64,000 nucleotides of DNA from Streptomyces sp. ICBB 8177 (GCF_003144095.1 NZ_NSKH01000018.1:751965-815964); one strand, 5' to 3'. Counted from the first letter of the stretch, positions 25,492-34,092 are shown. Notes: a model not told the origin generated them from the sequence alone. Translations and numbers: made by a program.

Positions 25492-25515
25492 GATTGGAAC
25501 GCGCCTCGCGGGTAC
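25492..25515 (+). promoter_or_regulatory. Sigma-B-like promoter directly before SDR
   Basis: GATT-N14-GGGTAC fits GNNT-N14-16-GGGTAY exactly. The -10 ends nine bases before the SDR ATG at 25525, so a transcript from here would be nearly leaderless. Confidence 0.45.
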
Positions 25516-25524
25516 CCGGAGCGC

Positions 25525-26328
25525 ATGACGGACAACCCACCACTCGCCCTCGTGACCGGTGCCTCCCGTGGCATCGGCTACGAGCTGGCCAAGCAGTTCG
25601 CCGACCACGGCTTCGACGTGATGGTGAACTCCGAGGACGCCGCCATCAGCGACGCCGCCGAGACACTGAGGGCCTCGGGGCGCGAGGTCACACCGCTGCG
25701 CGCCGACCTGACGGTCCAGGACGGTGTGGAACGGCTCTACGCGGCGGTGGCCGCCACCGGACGGCCGGTGGCGGCTGCCGCGCTCAACGCGGGTATCGGC
25801 GTGGGCGGTTCGTTCCTGGACAACGACCTCGCGGACGAACTGCGGCTCATCGACCTGAACGTGAAGTCGACGGTCCACCTGGCGAAACGGCTGCTGCCCG
25901 CGATGGTGCGGCAGGGGGAGGGCGGCATCCTCTTCACGTCCTCGATCGCCTCGACCATGCCCGGGTCCTTCCAGGCCGTCTACAACGCCTCGAAATCCTT
26001 CATCCAGTCGTTCGCGGAGGCACTCCACAACGAGCTGAAGGACACCGACGTCGTGGTCACCTCGCTCATGCCGGGGCCGACCGACACCGACTTCTTCCGC
26101 CGCGCCGGCATGCAGAACACCCGGATCGGGCGGATGAACAAGGACGATCCGGCGCTGGTCGCACGGCAGGGCTTCGACGCCCTCATGGCCGGCCGGACCA
26201 AACGCGTCGCCGGGTCGGTGAAGACCCGCGCGCAGGGACTGGCCAACGCGTTCCTGCCGGACGGCGCCAAGGCGCAACTGCACCGGCGGATGGCCGAACC
26301 GGACGCGAGGAGCGGTGACGAGCAGTAA
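25525..26328 (+). CDS. Short-chain dehydrogenase
   Basis: 267 residues. TGASRGIGYELAKQF cofactor loop, NAGIGVGGSF, SSIASTMPGSFQAVYNASKSF (Ser-Tyr-Lys) and the PGPTDTDFFRRAGM segment are those of classical SDRs of the type found beside stress and gas-vesicle genes. ATG 25525 has GGAG five bases upstream. The gene is convergent with gvpK. Substrate unknown. Confidence 0.9.
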   Translation: MTDNPPLALVTGASRGIGYELAKQFADHGFDVMVNSEDAAISDAAETLRASGREVTPLRADLTVQDGVERLYAAVAATGRPVAAAALNAGIGVGGSFLDNDLADELRLIDLNVKSTVHLAKRLLPAMVRQGEGGILFTSSIASTMPGSFQAVYNASKSFIQSFAEALHNELKDTDVVVTSLMPGPTDTDFFRRAGMQNTRIGRMNKDDPALVARQGFDALMAGRTKRVAGSVKTRAQGLANAFLPDGAKAQLHRRMAEPDARSGDEQ

Positions 26329-26385
26329 GCAGCGGGCGCGGACGGTTGAGACGCGCTGCCGCGCCGAAGTCCCGCCGACGGGAGC

Positions 26386-26799
26386 CTACTCGCGGGGCAG
26401 CAGCGTGCCGAGCGGGCCGAGGTCCAGGTTGAGGTCCTCCATCGTGAGGCCGTAGCGCTCGCACAGCTCCGCCATGCGGTCCGCGAGGATCATCAGGGTC
26501 GACCCGATCCGCTCCTCCTGCTCCTCGGTCAGGTCGCCCTGGTCGACGCGATTGAGCGCGGTACGCTCCATCAGCTGCCGCAGCAACTCCACGATGGTGA
26601 GCACCAGCCGGATCAGATCGCGTTCGACCGTCTCCGGGTCCGTGTGCAGCCGCTGGGCCACCCGGCTGCCGGGGGCCGCCGTGCTCTCGTCCGGGCCCGC
26701 GGGCAGCAGGTCGAACGCCTGGGCGGCGGCTTTCGCCACGTCGTCCAGGCGGTTGCGCGGCGTGGGCTGCTCCGCGCGCGGTCCGCTCGTGTCGTTCAT
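26386..26799 (-). CDS. gvpK: Gas vesicle protein GvpK
   Basis: 137 residues. The conserved core RDLIRLVLTIVELLRQLMERTALNRVDQGDLTEEQ, followed by MAELCERYGLTMEDLNLDLGPLG, is GvpK, an accessory protein needed for vesicle assembly. Start ATG 26799 after GGGAG. Last gene of the gvp cluster, 50 bases after gvpS. Confidence 0.95.
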   Translation of the reverse strand: MNDTSGPRAEQPTPRNRLDDVAKAAAQAFDLLPAGPDESTAAPGSRVAQRLHTDPETVERDLIRLVLTIVELLRQLMERTALNRVDQGDLTEEQEERIGSTLMILADRMAELCERYGLTMEDLNLDLGPLGTLLPRE

Positions 26800-26849
26800 G
26801 GGATCTCCCGGCTCCTGCCCTTCCGCTCCGTGCGCCCGCGGGCGTGTGT

Positions 26850-27161
26850 TCACCACGGCGCGGGTTCCTCCGCGGTGACCGACTTGATGACGGCGCGCAG
26901 GTTGATGTGGACCAGGTCCACGTCGGCGATGGACAGCACCAGGTCGCCGGTGAGGACCGCGCCGCCGGACAGAAGGCGGTCGAGCAGGTCGATGAGGGCC
27001 ACCTGCCGCTGTGCCAGGGGCCGGTCGTCCTCGGCGTCGTCGAAGCCGCTGACGTCGGCGCCGTACGACGTCAGCTCGTCCTCGGCGGCCGCCGCACCGC
27101 CCTGCGGTACCGGCATCGCCTCCGCCGCGCGTCGTCCCACCGAAGGCCGTTCGACGGTCAT
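26850..27161 (-). CDS. gvpS: Gas vesicle structural-type protein GvpS
   Basis: 103 residues. After an acidic linker, QVALIDLLDRLLSGGAVLTGDLVLSIADVDLVHINLRAVI is the GvpA/J/M/S helix-strand-strand fold. In Streptomyces the copy between gvpL and gvpK is called GvpS. The start overlaps the gvpL stop by one base (TGATG) with GGGAGG upstream. Confidence 0.9.
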   Translation of the reverse strand: MTVERPSVGRRAAEAMPVPQGGAAAAEDELTSYGADVSGFDDAEDDRPLAQRQVALIDLLDRLLSGGAVLTGDLVLSIADVDLVHINLRAVIKSVTAEEPAPW

Positions 27162-28012
27162 CACGGCCTCCCTTGGGTCCTGCCGGGATCGTCCGGGGTG
27201 GCGAACGAGTACGGAGCCCACGGCCCGGTGATCTCCAGCCGTACGCCCGGTACGACACCGGCGGCGTCCCGCACCGCCCGCCGGAACCGCTCACCGTGCT
27301 CGGCGGGCACCAGGAACGCCCAGTTCACGATGTTCTCGCCGGGCCCGGTCGCCAGGTCACCCTGCTGCGGCCGGTGGGCCGCGCTCGCGGACGCCCAGCT
27401 CGCCGCCTCCTGGGAGATGCGGCGGGCGGCGTCCTCCGCGGCCCCGTGCGCCTCCGCCGCGCCGCGCCGTGCCGCACGGCGCGCCTGGAGGTAGGCCCTG
27501 CCGGAACTCGTACCGGGCCGGGGCGGGGCCTGCGTGTCACGGGCGGCCCGTACGTCGACGTAGAGCTTCACTCCCCATTCGACCTGCCCGGTCAGCCAGT
27601 CGAGCATCGAGGTGAACTCCTCCTCGCGCTCCTGGAGCATCCCGGCCGCCCGCTCGTCGTCGAAGTAGACGGTGGCCAGCCGCATGGGAAGGACGGTGGC
27701 GTGTTCCCAGGCCGACGCCACCACGTCGTGATGGCGTCGGGCGACAGCCTCCAGCCGCTCCAGGTCGCCGAGTTGGGCCCGCAGGCCCCGCTCGTCGAAC
27801 TGCTCGGCCGGGACGTCGGCGACCAGGGCGGCCAGCCCGCGGGCGGTCACCACCCGCAACGCGACCCCGCCGGGCCGCTCGGCGGCGACGTCCCGCAGCG
27901 CCTGTTCGTCGCGGCCCACCGCGTACACGTACGACATCGAGGCGCCCGGTTCGGGCCGCTCGGGCGGCGGTACGGCGGGGGAGGAGGCGATCGGGTCCGG
28001 GGCACTGGTCAT
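27161..28012 (-). CDS. gvpL: Gas vesicle protein GvpL (GvpF/L family)
   Basis: 283 residues. YVYAVGRDEQALRD, HHDVVASAWEHATVLPMRLATVYFDD and NWAFLVPAEHGERFRRAV followed by GPWAPYSFA are GvpF/L signatures. These proteins bind GvpA monomers early in assembly. The N-terminal 25 residues are a Pro-rich extension. ATGA overlap with gvpJ. Confidence 0.95.
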   Translation of the reverse strand: MTSAPDPIASSPAVPPPERPEPGASMSYVYAVGRDEQALRDVAAERPGGVALRVVTARGLAALVADVPAEQFDERGLRAQLGDLERLEAVARRHHDVVASAWEHATVLPMRLATVYFDDERAAGMLQEREEEFTSMLDWLTGQVEWGVKLYVDVRAARDTQAPPRPGTSSGRAYLQARRAARRGAAEAHGAAEDAARRISQEAASWASASAAHRPQQGDLATGPGENIVNWAFLVPAEHGERFRRAVRDAAGVVPGVRLEITGPWAPYSFATPDDPGRTQGRP

Positions 28013-28452
28013 GACGTGCCGTCTCCTTCTTCGTCGACGCGGTCACGGCGTGCGGCGGAGCCGTCGGGGAGGGAGTCGTCGGCAGCCGGCTCCAGCGCCC
28101 GCATGCGCTCGATCTCACCACGCAACCGCTCGTTCTCCCGGGCCAGTTCCTCACGACTGCCCGAATGCGAGGAGGACACCTCGGGGCGGCGCGCCGAGGA
28201 CGAGAGCGACGGGTCGTGCTCCCACCAGTCGATGCCCATCTCCTTGGCCTTGTCGACCGAGGCGACCAGCAATCGCAGCTTGATGGTGAGCAGTTCGATG
28301 TCGAGCAGGTTGATCTGGATATCGCCCGCGATCACTATGCCCTTGTCGAGCACGCGTTCCAGGATGTCCGCGAGATTGGCGGACGACCCCTGCTGCCCGT
28401 ACGGGGAGACCCCGCCGGACGGTCCCATGCGCCTGGACACTGAGTCGGACAC
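28009..28452 (-). CDS. gvpJ: Gas vesicle protein GvpJ
   Basis: 147 residues. The GvpA-like core NLADILERVLDKGIVIAGDIQINLLDIELLTIKLRLLVASV is followed by a charged coiled-coil tail (SREELARENERLRGEIERMRAL). GvpJ is a minor vesicle-wall or nucleation protein. It is coupled to gvpL by ATGA. Confidence 0.92.
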   Translation of the reverse strand: MSDSVSRRMGPSGGVSPYGQQGSSANLADILERVLDKGIVIAGDIQINLLDIELLTIKLRLLVASVDKAKEMGIDWWEHDPSLSSSARRPEVSSSHSGSREELARENERLRGEIERMRALEPAADDSLPDGSAARRDRVDEEGDGTS

Positions 28453-28489
28453 GGTCGATCACACTCTCGTCTCTCGTTCGACGGCCGGT

Positions 28490-29707
28490 TCAGCGGGCCG
28501 CGGCACGGCGCCGCGAGCGGCCGCCGCGCGGGGCGTCCTCTTCGTCTGCGGCGTCCTCGTCCTCGTCGTCCTCGGCCTCTTCGTCCTCGTCGTACGGTTC
28601 GTCCTCGGCCTCGTCTCCCCGGTCCTCGTCGTCTTCGTCGTCCTCGTCGTCTTCGTCTTCGAGTTCGTCCTCGGGCGGGGCCTCGTCCTCGTAACGGTCC
28701 TCGTCCTCGTCGTCCTCGGGAAGCTCCTCGTCGGCGTCGTCCTCGAAGCGGTCGTCGTCGGCTTCCTCGTCGTCGTCGGGCTCGTCCTCGTCGCGGGCGT
28801 CCTCCTCCGCGTCGGTGTCGTCCCGAGGCTCGCGCTCGTCCGCGTCGGTGTCCCGCGCCTCGTTCTCCTCGCGTTCCACCGCCTCGTCGTGGTCCTCCAC
28901 GACCTCGCCGTCGCGGATCTCACCGCGCCAGGCGTCGGTCGCCTCGCCGCGCATCATGATGAACTTCCGGTACAGCTTCAGGTCGAGCCGTGCCCGCCGG
29001 CCCTGCGCCCGCCAGATGTTCCCGGTCTTCTCCACGAAGCCCTGCGGGTGGTATTCGAGCACCAGCAGCACGCGAGTGAGGTCGTCGGTGATGCGGTGGA
29101 ACGTCACCACACCCTTGACGCTGCCCTTGGCGCCCTCGGTGGTCCAGGCGATGCGTTCGTCGGGGATCTGCTCGGTGACGTTCGCCTTCCAACTGCGCGT
29201 GGACTTGGCGACCTTCACCTTCCAGTTGCTCGTGGTGTCGTCGGACCGCTCGACACTGACGACGCCCTTGGCGAAGGTGCTGAACTCCTGGAACTGGGTC
29301 CACTGGTCGTACGCCTCGCGCACCGGCACACCGACGTCGATGTCCTCGCTGATGGTCACGGTCTTGGACTTGCCACCGCCGCCCTTGCGGCCCTTGCCGA
29401 ACACTTGCTTGACCTTGTCCTTGACGGTTTCCTTCAGATGCGAGGTGCCGACGCTCATCGCGGCCTGCGCGGGCGACTTGCCCTCGCTCAGCGCCTGACC
29501 GCCCTTGGCGAGTGATCCGGCGAGCCCACCGGGCCCCTGCTTGGGGTCGGCGAGCTTGTTGATGCTGTCGCCGAGCCGTTCGCCCAGGCCGGTCAGCGCG
29601 TGTGCCGCGCGGGCCTCGAGGTAGCCGCGCAGCTCTTCCTTGAGCCGGTCGGTGGCCGGGTTCTCCGCCACCTGGTCCTTGATCCTGGTGAGGGGGGTGT
29701 CAGCCAC
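28490..29707 (-). CDS. gvpZ: Gas-vesicle-cluster SRPBCC protein with acidic tail (GvpZ)
   Basis: 405 residues. An N-terminal helical region (to about 115) precedes an SRPBCC/polyketide-cyclase-like domain (about 118-270: VTISEDIDVGVPVREAYDQW, ERIAWTTEGAKGSVKGVVTF, LEYHPQGFVEK). The last 130 residues are almost only Asp and Glu, ending in a short Arg-rich tip. GTG 29707 with GAGGAGG upstream overlaps the gvpY stop by eight bases. The symbol follows the S. coelicolor gvp1 order as I remember it. Confidence 0.88.
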   Translation of the reverse strand: MADTPLTRIKDQVAENPATDRLKEELRGYLEARAAHALTGLGERLGDSINKLADPKQGPGGLAGSLAKGGQALSEGKSPAQAAMSVGTSHLKETVKDKVKQVFGKGRKGGGGKSKTVTISEDIDVGVPVREAYDQWTQFQEFSTFAKGVVSVERSDDTTSNWKVKVAKSTRSWKANVTEQIPDERIAWTTEGAKGSVKGVVTFHRITDDLTRVLLVLEYHPQGFVEKTGNIWRAQGRRARLDLKLYRKFIMMRGEATDAWRGEIRDGEVVEDHDEAVEREENEARDTDADEREPRDDTDAEEDARDEDEPDDDEEADDDRFEDDADEELPEDDEDEDRYEDEAPPEDELEDEDDEDDEDDEDRGDEAEDEPYDEDEEAEDDEDEDAADEEDAPRGGRSRRRAAAR

Positions 29708-30341
29708 GGCTGCCTCCTCGGCTGGAAGCCTTACGGGCGGACGACGCGGTCTTGCGCGCGGTCGTACCCGTCTTGCGCGTCGTACCGGAGGCGGTCTTGC
29801 GCGCCGTGCCGGACGCCTTGCGGGAGCTCGTGGAGGCGGTCTTGCGGGCGCCCGACGACGCCCGGGAGGCGGTCTTGCGGGTGCCGGAGGAACCGGAACG
29901 CGAGCGGGACTTCTTCTGTTCGCCGCCGTCGTCCTGGTCGGAGGAGCGTCGCGCCGCGCTCTTCCCGTCCTCTTCCTCATCCTCGTCCTGTGCCCGGTCC
30001 GTCTCCCCGTCCGCGTCGGCTTCGCCTTCGGAGGTGGCGTTTTCGCCGTTCTCCAGGCTCAGGGTGCGTTCGTGGAGCGAGTCCGCGAGGAGGTTGACCC
30101 GGTTGGTGAGGGCGTTGGTCGCCGCGTTCTTCGTGGCATCGACCAGTTGCTTGCGCGCCTGGGCGCTGAGCCCCTCGAACAGCGGTGACTCGGAGACCAT
30201 CCTGCCGATCGCCTGCGGGTCGAGGCTGATCTTGCGGCCTGCCAGGAACATCCCCAGCCCGATCGCCATCCTCGCCTTCTTCGTCCTGCCGAGGAGGTAT
30301 CCGCCCACCAGGGCCGCCCCGACTTTCGCGTTGTCCACCAT
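29700..30341 (-). CDS. gvpY: Gas-vesicle-cluster protein with histone-H1-like tail (GvpY)
   Basis: 213 residues. The first 90 residues contain a short hydrophobic start (VGAALVGGYLLGRTKKA) and a helical region. An acidic patch follows, and the last 75 residues are Lys/Arg/Ser/Thr/Ala repeats of the type RKTASRASSGARKTAS, resembling histone H1. The tail could bind the acidic tail of GvpZ or nucleic acid (inference). ATG 30341 with GAGGAG upstream. Confidence 0.85.
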   Translation of the reverse strand: MVDNAKVGAALVGGYLLGRTKKARMAIGLGMFLAGRKISLDPQAIGRMVSESPLFEGLSAQARKQLVDATKNAATNALTNRVNLLADSLHERTLSLENGENATSEGEADADGETDRAQDEDEEEDGKSAARRSSDQDDGGEQKKSRSRSGSSGTRKTASRASSGARKTASTSSRKASGTARKTASGTTRKTGTTARKTASSARKASSRGGSRG

Positions 30342-30372
30342 CTGCTCCTCACCTCGAAGGGTGCCGTCTGCC

Positions 30373-30639
30373 TCATGGGGCCTGGCCGGGTCCGCGCAGC
30401 CGCGCGTACTCGGCCTCCAGCCACTCAAGCCTGTCCAGGAGTTCGTCCTCACGGCGGTCGAACTCCTCCTCGTCGATGTTCCCGTCGAGCAAGTCCTGCT
30501 CCAGCGCAGCGAGTTGGGCGCGCACCGGCGCCGGGTCGTAACACTCGGCCTCGGCGGTGCGGACCACCTGCTGGATCACCCACGCGCTGCCGCGGGCTGG
30601 AGCGAGCGGAAGGGTCAGGATCTGCGTGATGAGTCCCAT
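30373..30639 (-). CDS. gvpG: Gas vesicle protein GvpG
   Basis: 88 residues. The start MGLITQILTLPLAPARG and the helical charged body (QLAALEQDLLDGNIDEEEFD) are typical of GvpG, a small accessory protein acting with GvpF in early assembly. Between gvpF and gvpY on the same strand. Confidence 0.94.
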   Translation of the reverse strand: MGLITQILTLPLAPARGSAWVIQQVVRTAEAECYDPAPVRAQLAALEQDLLDGNIDEEEFDRREDELLDRLEWLEAEYARLRGPGQAP

Positions 30640-30715
30640 CGAGACACCTCGGATCTCATGTCGCCGTTGTCTCGCCCGTCCCCGCCCGTCCCGGGCCGTT
30701 CCCAGCCGGGATCGT

Positions 30716-31429
30716 TCAGACGAAGCTGTACGGGGGAAGCGGCCCGCGCAGCCGGAACGTGTAGGCGTCGCCGCGCCGGTTCGCCTCTTCGGTCACCGCT
30801 CGCGAGAACGCGGGGGCGTCCTCGCGCTTGACCAGGAAGGACACGTTGAGGAACGCCGACTCCACCGGATCGGCCACGGCGTGGCGGTCGGCGGCGCCGG
30901 ACAGCCGGTCGACGACGTCCTTGGCCTCCTGCTCCTCCCGGGCGCGCACCTCCTTCGCCAGCAGCTCGCCCAGCGCCACCTTCTGGTCCTGCGCGGTGGG
31001 GTTGGCCCGGGTGAGCTCGTTGAGCCGGCGCACGTCCTGCGAGTCCTCGACGATCTCCCGCAACATGTCGTCCTCGTCACGCGAGACCTTGAGGTTGTAC
31101 TCGACGCGGCCGTCGACCTCGCCCAGTCGCTCGGCGTAGGCCGTGGCGTTCGCCTCCAGAACGGAGACCACCTGCTCGTCGTCGGCGCCGACCAGGCCGA
31201 AGCGCATCGGCAGCACCGCGCCGTCCTCCAGGAGCCGCTCGAGCACGCCCTGGTGCGCGGCCAGGTCGCGCCGCTTGGCACGCAACTGGGCCGGCGCGTC
31301 GCTCACGACCGCCCGCAGGTTCCCTGCCTCCACCGTGCGAAGAGCTCCGCCCGGCTCCCCGACGCCCTTGAGACCGTCGAGCCGAAGGGGGTGGTCGGTG
31401 TCGACGATGGCGTACACGTAGATGGACAC
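30716..31429 (-). CDS. gvpF: Gas vesicle protein GvpF
   Basis: 237 residues. SIYVYAIVDTDHP, HQGVLERLLEDGAVLPMRFGLV, NVSFLVKREDAPAFSRAV and the end LRGPLPPYSFV are GvpF/L family motifs. GTG start at 31429, three bases after gvpA, so expression is tightly tied to the main shell protein. Confidence 0.95.
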   Translation of the reverse strand: MSIYVYAIVDTDHPLRLDGLKGVGEPGGALRTVEAGNLRAVVSDAPAQLRAKRRDLAAHQGVLERLLEDGAVLPMRFGLVGADDEQVVSVLEANATAYAERLGEVDGRVEYNLKVSRDEDDMLREIVEDSQDVRRLNELTRANPTAQDQKVALGELLAKEVRAREEQEAKDVVDRLSGAADRHAVADPVESAFLNVSFLVKREDAPAFSRAVTEEANRRGDAYTFRLRGPLPPYSFV

Positions 31430-31432
31430 AGC

Positions 31433-31864
31433 TCAGTCCTCCCTACTGCGGCTGCTGCGGCGGCTGGACGACGTGCTCTTGCGCGGCTGACGCTCCCGTT
31501 CCTCGCCGTCGCCGCCCTTCTGCAGCGAGTCGCTGAGCGCCTCGACCGCGCCGGTCAGCGCTCCTTTCGACTTGCCCTTGGCGCCGTGCTCCACGGTGTC
31601 GCCGACGATGTCGGTCAGCTGGGTGGGAGCCTTGCGGCCGCTCTCCAGGTCGAGGCGGTTGCACGCCTCGGCGAAGCGCAGATAGGTGTCGACGCTCGCG
31701 ACGACCACACGCACATCGATCTTGAGAATTTCGATTCCGACAAGGGAGACCCGCACGAACGCGTCGATGACCAGACCTCGGTCCAAGATCAGTTCGAGTA
31801 CGTCGTAGAGATTCCCCGAGCCGCTTCCGCCGGAGGCGGAACTCGTTTGCGGAACTACGCTCAC
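31433..31864 (-). CDS. gvpA: Gas vesicle shell protein GvpA
   Basis: 143 residues. The core [40 protein letters not shown] and [15 protein letters not shown] is the GvpA helix-strand-strand-helix unit that polymerises into the vesicle wall. The 75-residue C-terminal extension, Ser/Arg/Lys-rich at the end, is usual in Streptomyces but absent from halobacterial GvpA. GTG 31864, with GGAAGG about 11 bases upstream. Confidence 0.95.
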   Translation of the reverse strand: MSVVPQTSSASGGSGSGNLYDVLELILDRGLVIDAFVRVSLVGIEILKIDVRVVVASVDTYLRFAEACNRLDLESGRKAPTQLTDIVGDTVEHGAKGKSKGALTGAVEALSDSLQKGGDGEERERQPRKSTSSSRRSSRSRED

Positions 31865-32082
31865 GATGAGTTCTTCCTTCCTGGGTTACGGGCTGTTTCG
31901 ATGAACACGCTTTCCGTGTGCCGTTTTCTGGCGTCATCAGGAGGCACCAATGGCGCTCGGCCGCCTGGCGCGGTACATGCCGACGCCGCGTAGGGCCGAC
32001 GGTGGGCCTTCACTCCAGGTGAACGGCGGTGACGGTCCGAGAGACGCCGGGCGCCGGTGTCAGCTGGGTACGACCGGTCGTG

Positions 32083-32397
32083 TCACTGCCGGTCGGTCTG
32101 CCCGCGGGTGTAACGCCGGGTGCGTTCGTACCCGGTGATCTCGCCGCCCTTGTCCAACTGGACGTGGTAGGAAGCCATCACGCTCGTGGTTTCCGGGATG
32201 CGCTCGACCTCGACGATCTCCACGTCCGCCGCCCATCCTTCCCGGGTGGACTTGACCGCCGACACCGAGACCGCCTCACAACCCAGCAGCTCACCGAGTT
32301 GCTTCGCGGCCCCGCGCATGACCTGGGTTAGCGTGACGCGGCGTGCGGGACGATCTCCGTCTCCTCCCGCGCCCTTGTCCTGCTGCTTGGTGGTCAT
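32083..32397 (-). CDS. gvpO: Gas vesicle protein GvpO
   Basis: 104 residues. RVTLTQVMRGAAKQLGELLG, GWAADVEIVEVERIPET and VMASYHVQLDKGGEITGYERTRRYTR match GvpO, which opens the Streptomyces cluster and has been linked to gvp expression. ATG 32397 with a weak RBS. 218 bases, without a credible gene, separate it from gvpA, so gvpA may have its own promoter. Confidence 0.94.
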   Translation of the reverse strand: MTTKQQDKGAGGDGDRPARRVTLTQVMRGAAKQLGELLGCEAVSVSAVKSTREGWAADVEIVEVERIPETTSVMASYHVQLDKGGEITGYERTRRYTRGQTDRQ

Positions 32398-32769
32398 GCC
32401 ATATCCATCCGTTCGTCAATGGAATTGTTCAATTGGTGTCGTCCGCCAATTCGGGGCTGGTGGCCGCCTTCCCCCTGCGCTCGAACGTATGCACCGACGG
32501 GAAGGTCTTGGCTCGATTCGACGCCGGGCGCCCGGGCGTTGCGGGTGGCCCGCCACGCAACGGCGACGAGTGATGACCCCGGGTCGTGCAGGGAGACCGC
32601 ACGGCCCCCATCGGCGCATCGGAGCCACTCCACGCGTCGCCTGCCACACGCAGCGCGCGAGGCAGCACGCGCACCCGTGGCATGTGGATCCGTCGCGGCG
32701 GACCCGGTTGGACGGGCCCGGCGCGACAATGGACGGAACGGATGCATCCGACGAGGACGGGAGAAGCTC
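32398..32769. other. Intergenic region carrying the gvp promoter
   Basis: No convincing gene in 372 bases. Near gvpO it is less GC-rich, with the repeats CAATTG and CAATT in the last 45 bases before the gvpO start, which is where a promoter is expected. I could not find a clean GGGTAY box here. The right end leads into the small-peptide gene at 32770. Confidence 0.5.
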
Positions 32770-32874
32770 ATGCTGCAACCCATCGCGGACGCGCTGGCAG
32801 CCGTGGGAAGCGCGATCGCCGCTGTCGTCACCGCCCCCTTCAAGCTGCTCGCCCGCCTCTTCGGCGGGGCGTAG
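32770..32874 (+). CDS. LPFR-motif-type small peptide
   Basis: 34 residues: an amphipathic, hydrophobic helix ending TAPFKLLARLFGGA. It resembles the actinobacterial LPFR-motif small proteins (usual ending LPFR-LLARLFGG); here the motif reads APFK. ATG 32770 has GGGAGA six bases upstream. It stands alone, convergent with the FUSC-type gene 18 bases beyond. Function unknown; the helix could lie on a membrane. Confidence 0.72.
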   Translation: MLQPIADALAAVGSAIAAVVTAPFKLLARLFGGA

Positions 32875-32892
32875 CCGGGAAGGCGGCCGTCC

Positions 32893-34092
32893 CTAGCCGC
32901 GCGCTCGGGCCGCTGCGGCGAGCGCGTCGCTGGTGTTGCGCAGTTCTTCCATGATCCGGCTGGCCTCGACCACGAGGATTCCGTAGGGCCGGGCGGGATC
33001 GGACAGCGGGAGGTGGTCGGCGTCCGCCTGCTCGGCGACCCGGCGGCGCTCGTCCTCCGCACGGTCGGCCAGCTCCGCCAGCCGCGAGGCCTGGGCCGCC
33101 AGCGCGTCCTCGTCGATCCCGGCCAGGACGCGCATCATGCCGTCGACGTCGTCGAGGAAGTCCGCGTACCGGCTCAGCAGGTCCTGGTAGGGAAGGCTCT
33201 CGGGCTCCTCCCACTGCCGCAGCGCGCGCACCAGTGACGAGAGCTGGTACGTGACGCGCTCCAGAGCGTTGATCACTGACCGGTAGCGGTCGAACGAGGT
33301 GCGGGCGCGGTGGCGCGGCAGGAAGCGGCGGGGATTGAACCACACGCTCTGCTGCGCGGTCTCCACGGCGGAGCGGGCCTGGGCGATCAACCCCTCGGCG
33401 TGCAGCGCGAGTTCGCCGAGCCGCTGCGTCTCCTGGCCTTCGAGCCGCCCTTCGCGCAGCGCCGGCGCGAGTTCGCGCAACAGGGCGTCGACGGCGGCCG
33501 CGAGCGACTGGATGGCGTACTCGGCGCTGCGGTAGCGCAGCGGTGGTGCGACGAACAGGTTGACCGCGACACCGATCGAGCAGCCCAGAAGGACCAGCAC
33601 CACGATCCAGCCCAACTGCACCGCCTTCTGCGCCGCCCCCGCCGTGGAGACATAGGTGGCGAACGCGAAGAACGCGGCGGTGGAGACCTGGGCGCGTTGC
33701 GACCTCAGAACGGGCCATCGCTCGATGGAAAGGGTGATCGCGGCCAGCAGCACGAACGCCAGCAGCCGCGGCCCCGCGACGAACCCGATCCCGGCCTGAA
33801 CGAGCACCCCGATGGCGACCGCTCCCACGTACAGGGCCGCCTGCCGCAGCGACTCGTACAACGTCACGTTCATGATCAGCACGGCCGAGAACGGCGCGAA
33901 CGCGGGCGACCGCGCGTGCAGCACGTCATGCGCGACGAACCACGCCAGGGCTGCCGCCACCACACTCTTGCCGACCAGCAGCACCGTGTGCCGCTCGTGG
34001 CCCGGCACCCGCACGGCCCGGTTCAGCCAGGCCAGCGCCCGGTCCCGGCGATCCGTGCCACGTCCCGCCGCGCCCACCGTTTGTTCCGCCAC
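32893..34092 (-). CDS. FUSC-family / aromatic-acid-exporter-like membrane protein
   Basis: 399 residues. Five to six hydrophobic segments in the first 165 residues (VGKSVVAAALAWFVA, LYVGAVAIGVLVQAGIGFV, LGWIVVLVLLGCSIGVAVNLF), then the marker APPLRYRSAEYAIQSLAAAVDALL and a long helical cytosolic domain. This is the ArAE/FUSC layout. The substrate is unknown. GTG 34092, with GGGAGG four bases before it, was preferred over a longer frame lacking an RBS. Confidence 0.82.
   Translation of the reverse strand: MAEQTVGAAGRGTDRRDRALAWLNRAVRVPGHERHTVLLVGKSVVAAALAWFVAHDVLHARSPAFAPFSAVLIMNVTLYESLRQAALYVGAVAIGVLVQAGIGFVAGPRLLAFVLLAAITLSIERWPVLRSQRAQVSTAAFFAFATYVSTAGAAQKAVQLGWIVVLVLLGCSIGVAVNLFVAPPLRYRSAEYAIQSLAAAVDALLRELAPALREGRLEGQETQRLGELALHAEGLIAQARSAVETAQQSVWFNPRRFLPRHRARTSFDRYRSVINALERVTYQLSSLVRALRQWEEPESLPYQDLLSRYADFLDDVDGMMRVLAGIDEDALAAQASRLAELADRAEDERRRVAEQADADHLPLSDPARPYGILVVEASRIMEELRNTSDALAAAARARG

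Noticed and set aside
27173-29515. 780-codon open frame on the plus strand across the gas-vesicle genes
   Set aside because: It is the antisense shadow of gvpL, gvpJ and gvpZ. Its Val/Leu-rich part is the complement of the Asp/Glu codon run in GvpZ, and the true genes have RBS and family motifs.
31950-32138. 62-codon plus-strand ORF with an excellent AGGAGG site between gvpO and gvpA
   Set aside because: The product is low-complexity Arg/Gly-rich, overlaps gvpO antisense and resembles no family; the RBS may be chance. Could be reconsidered if ribosome profiling shows translation.
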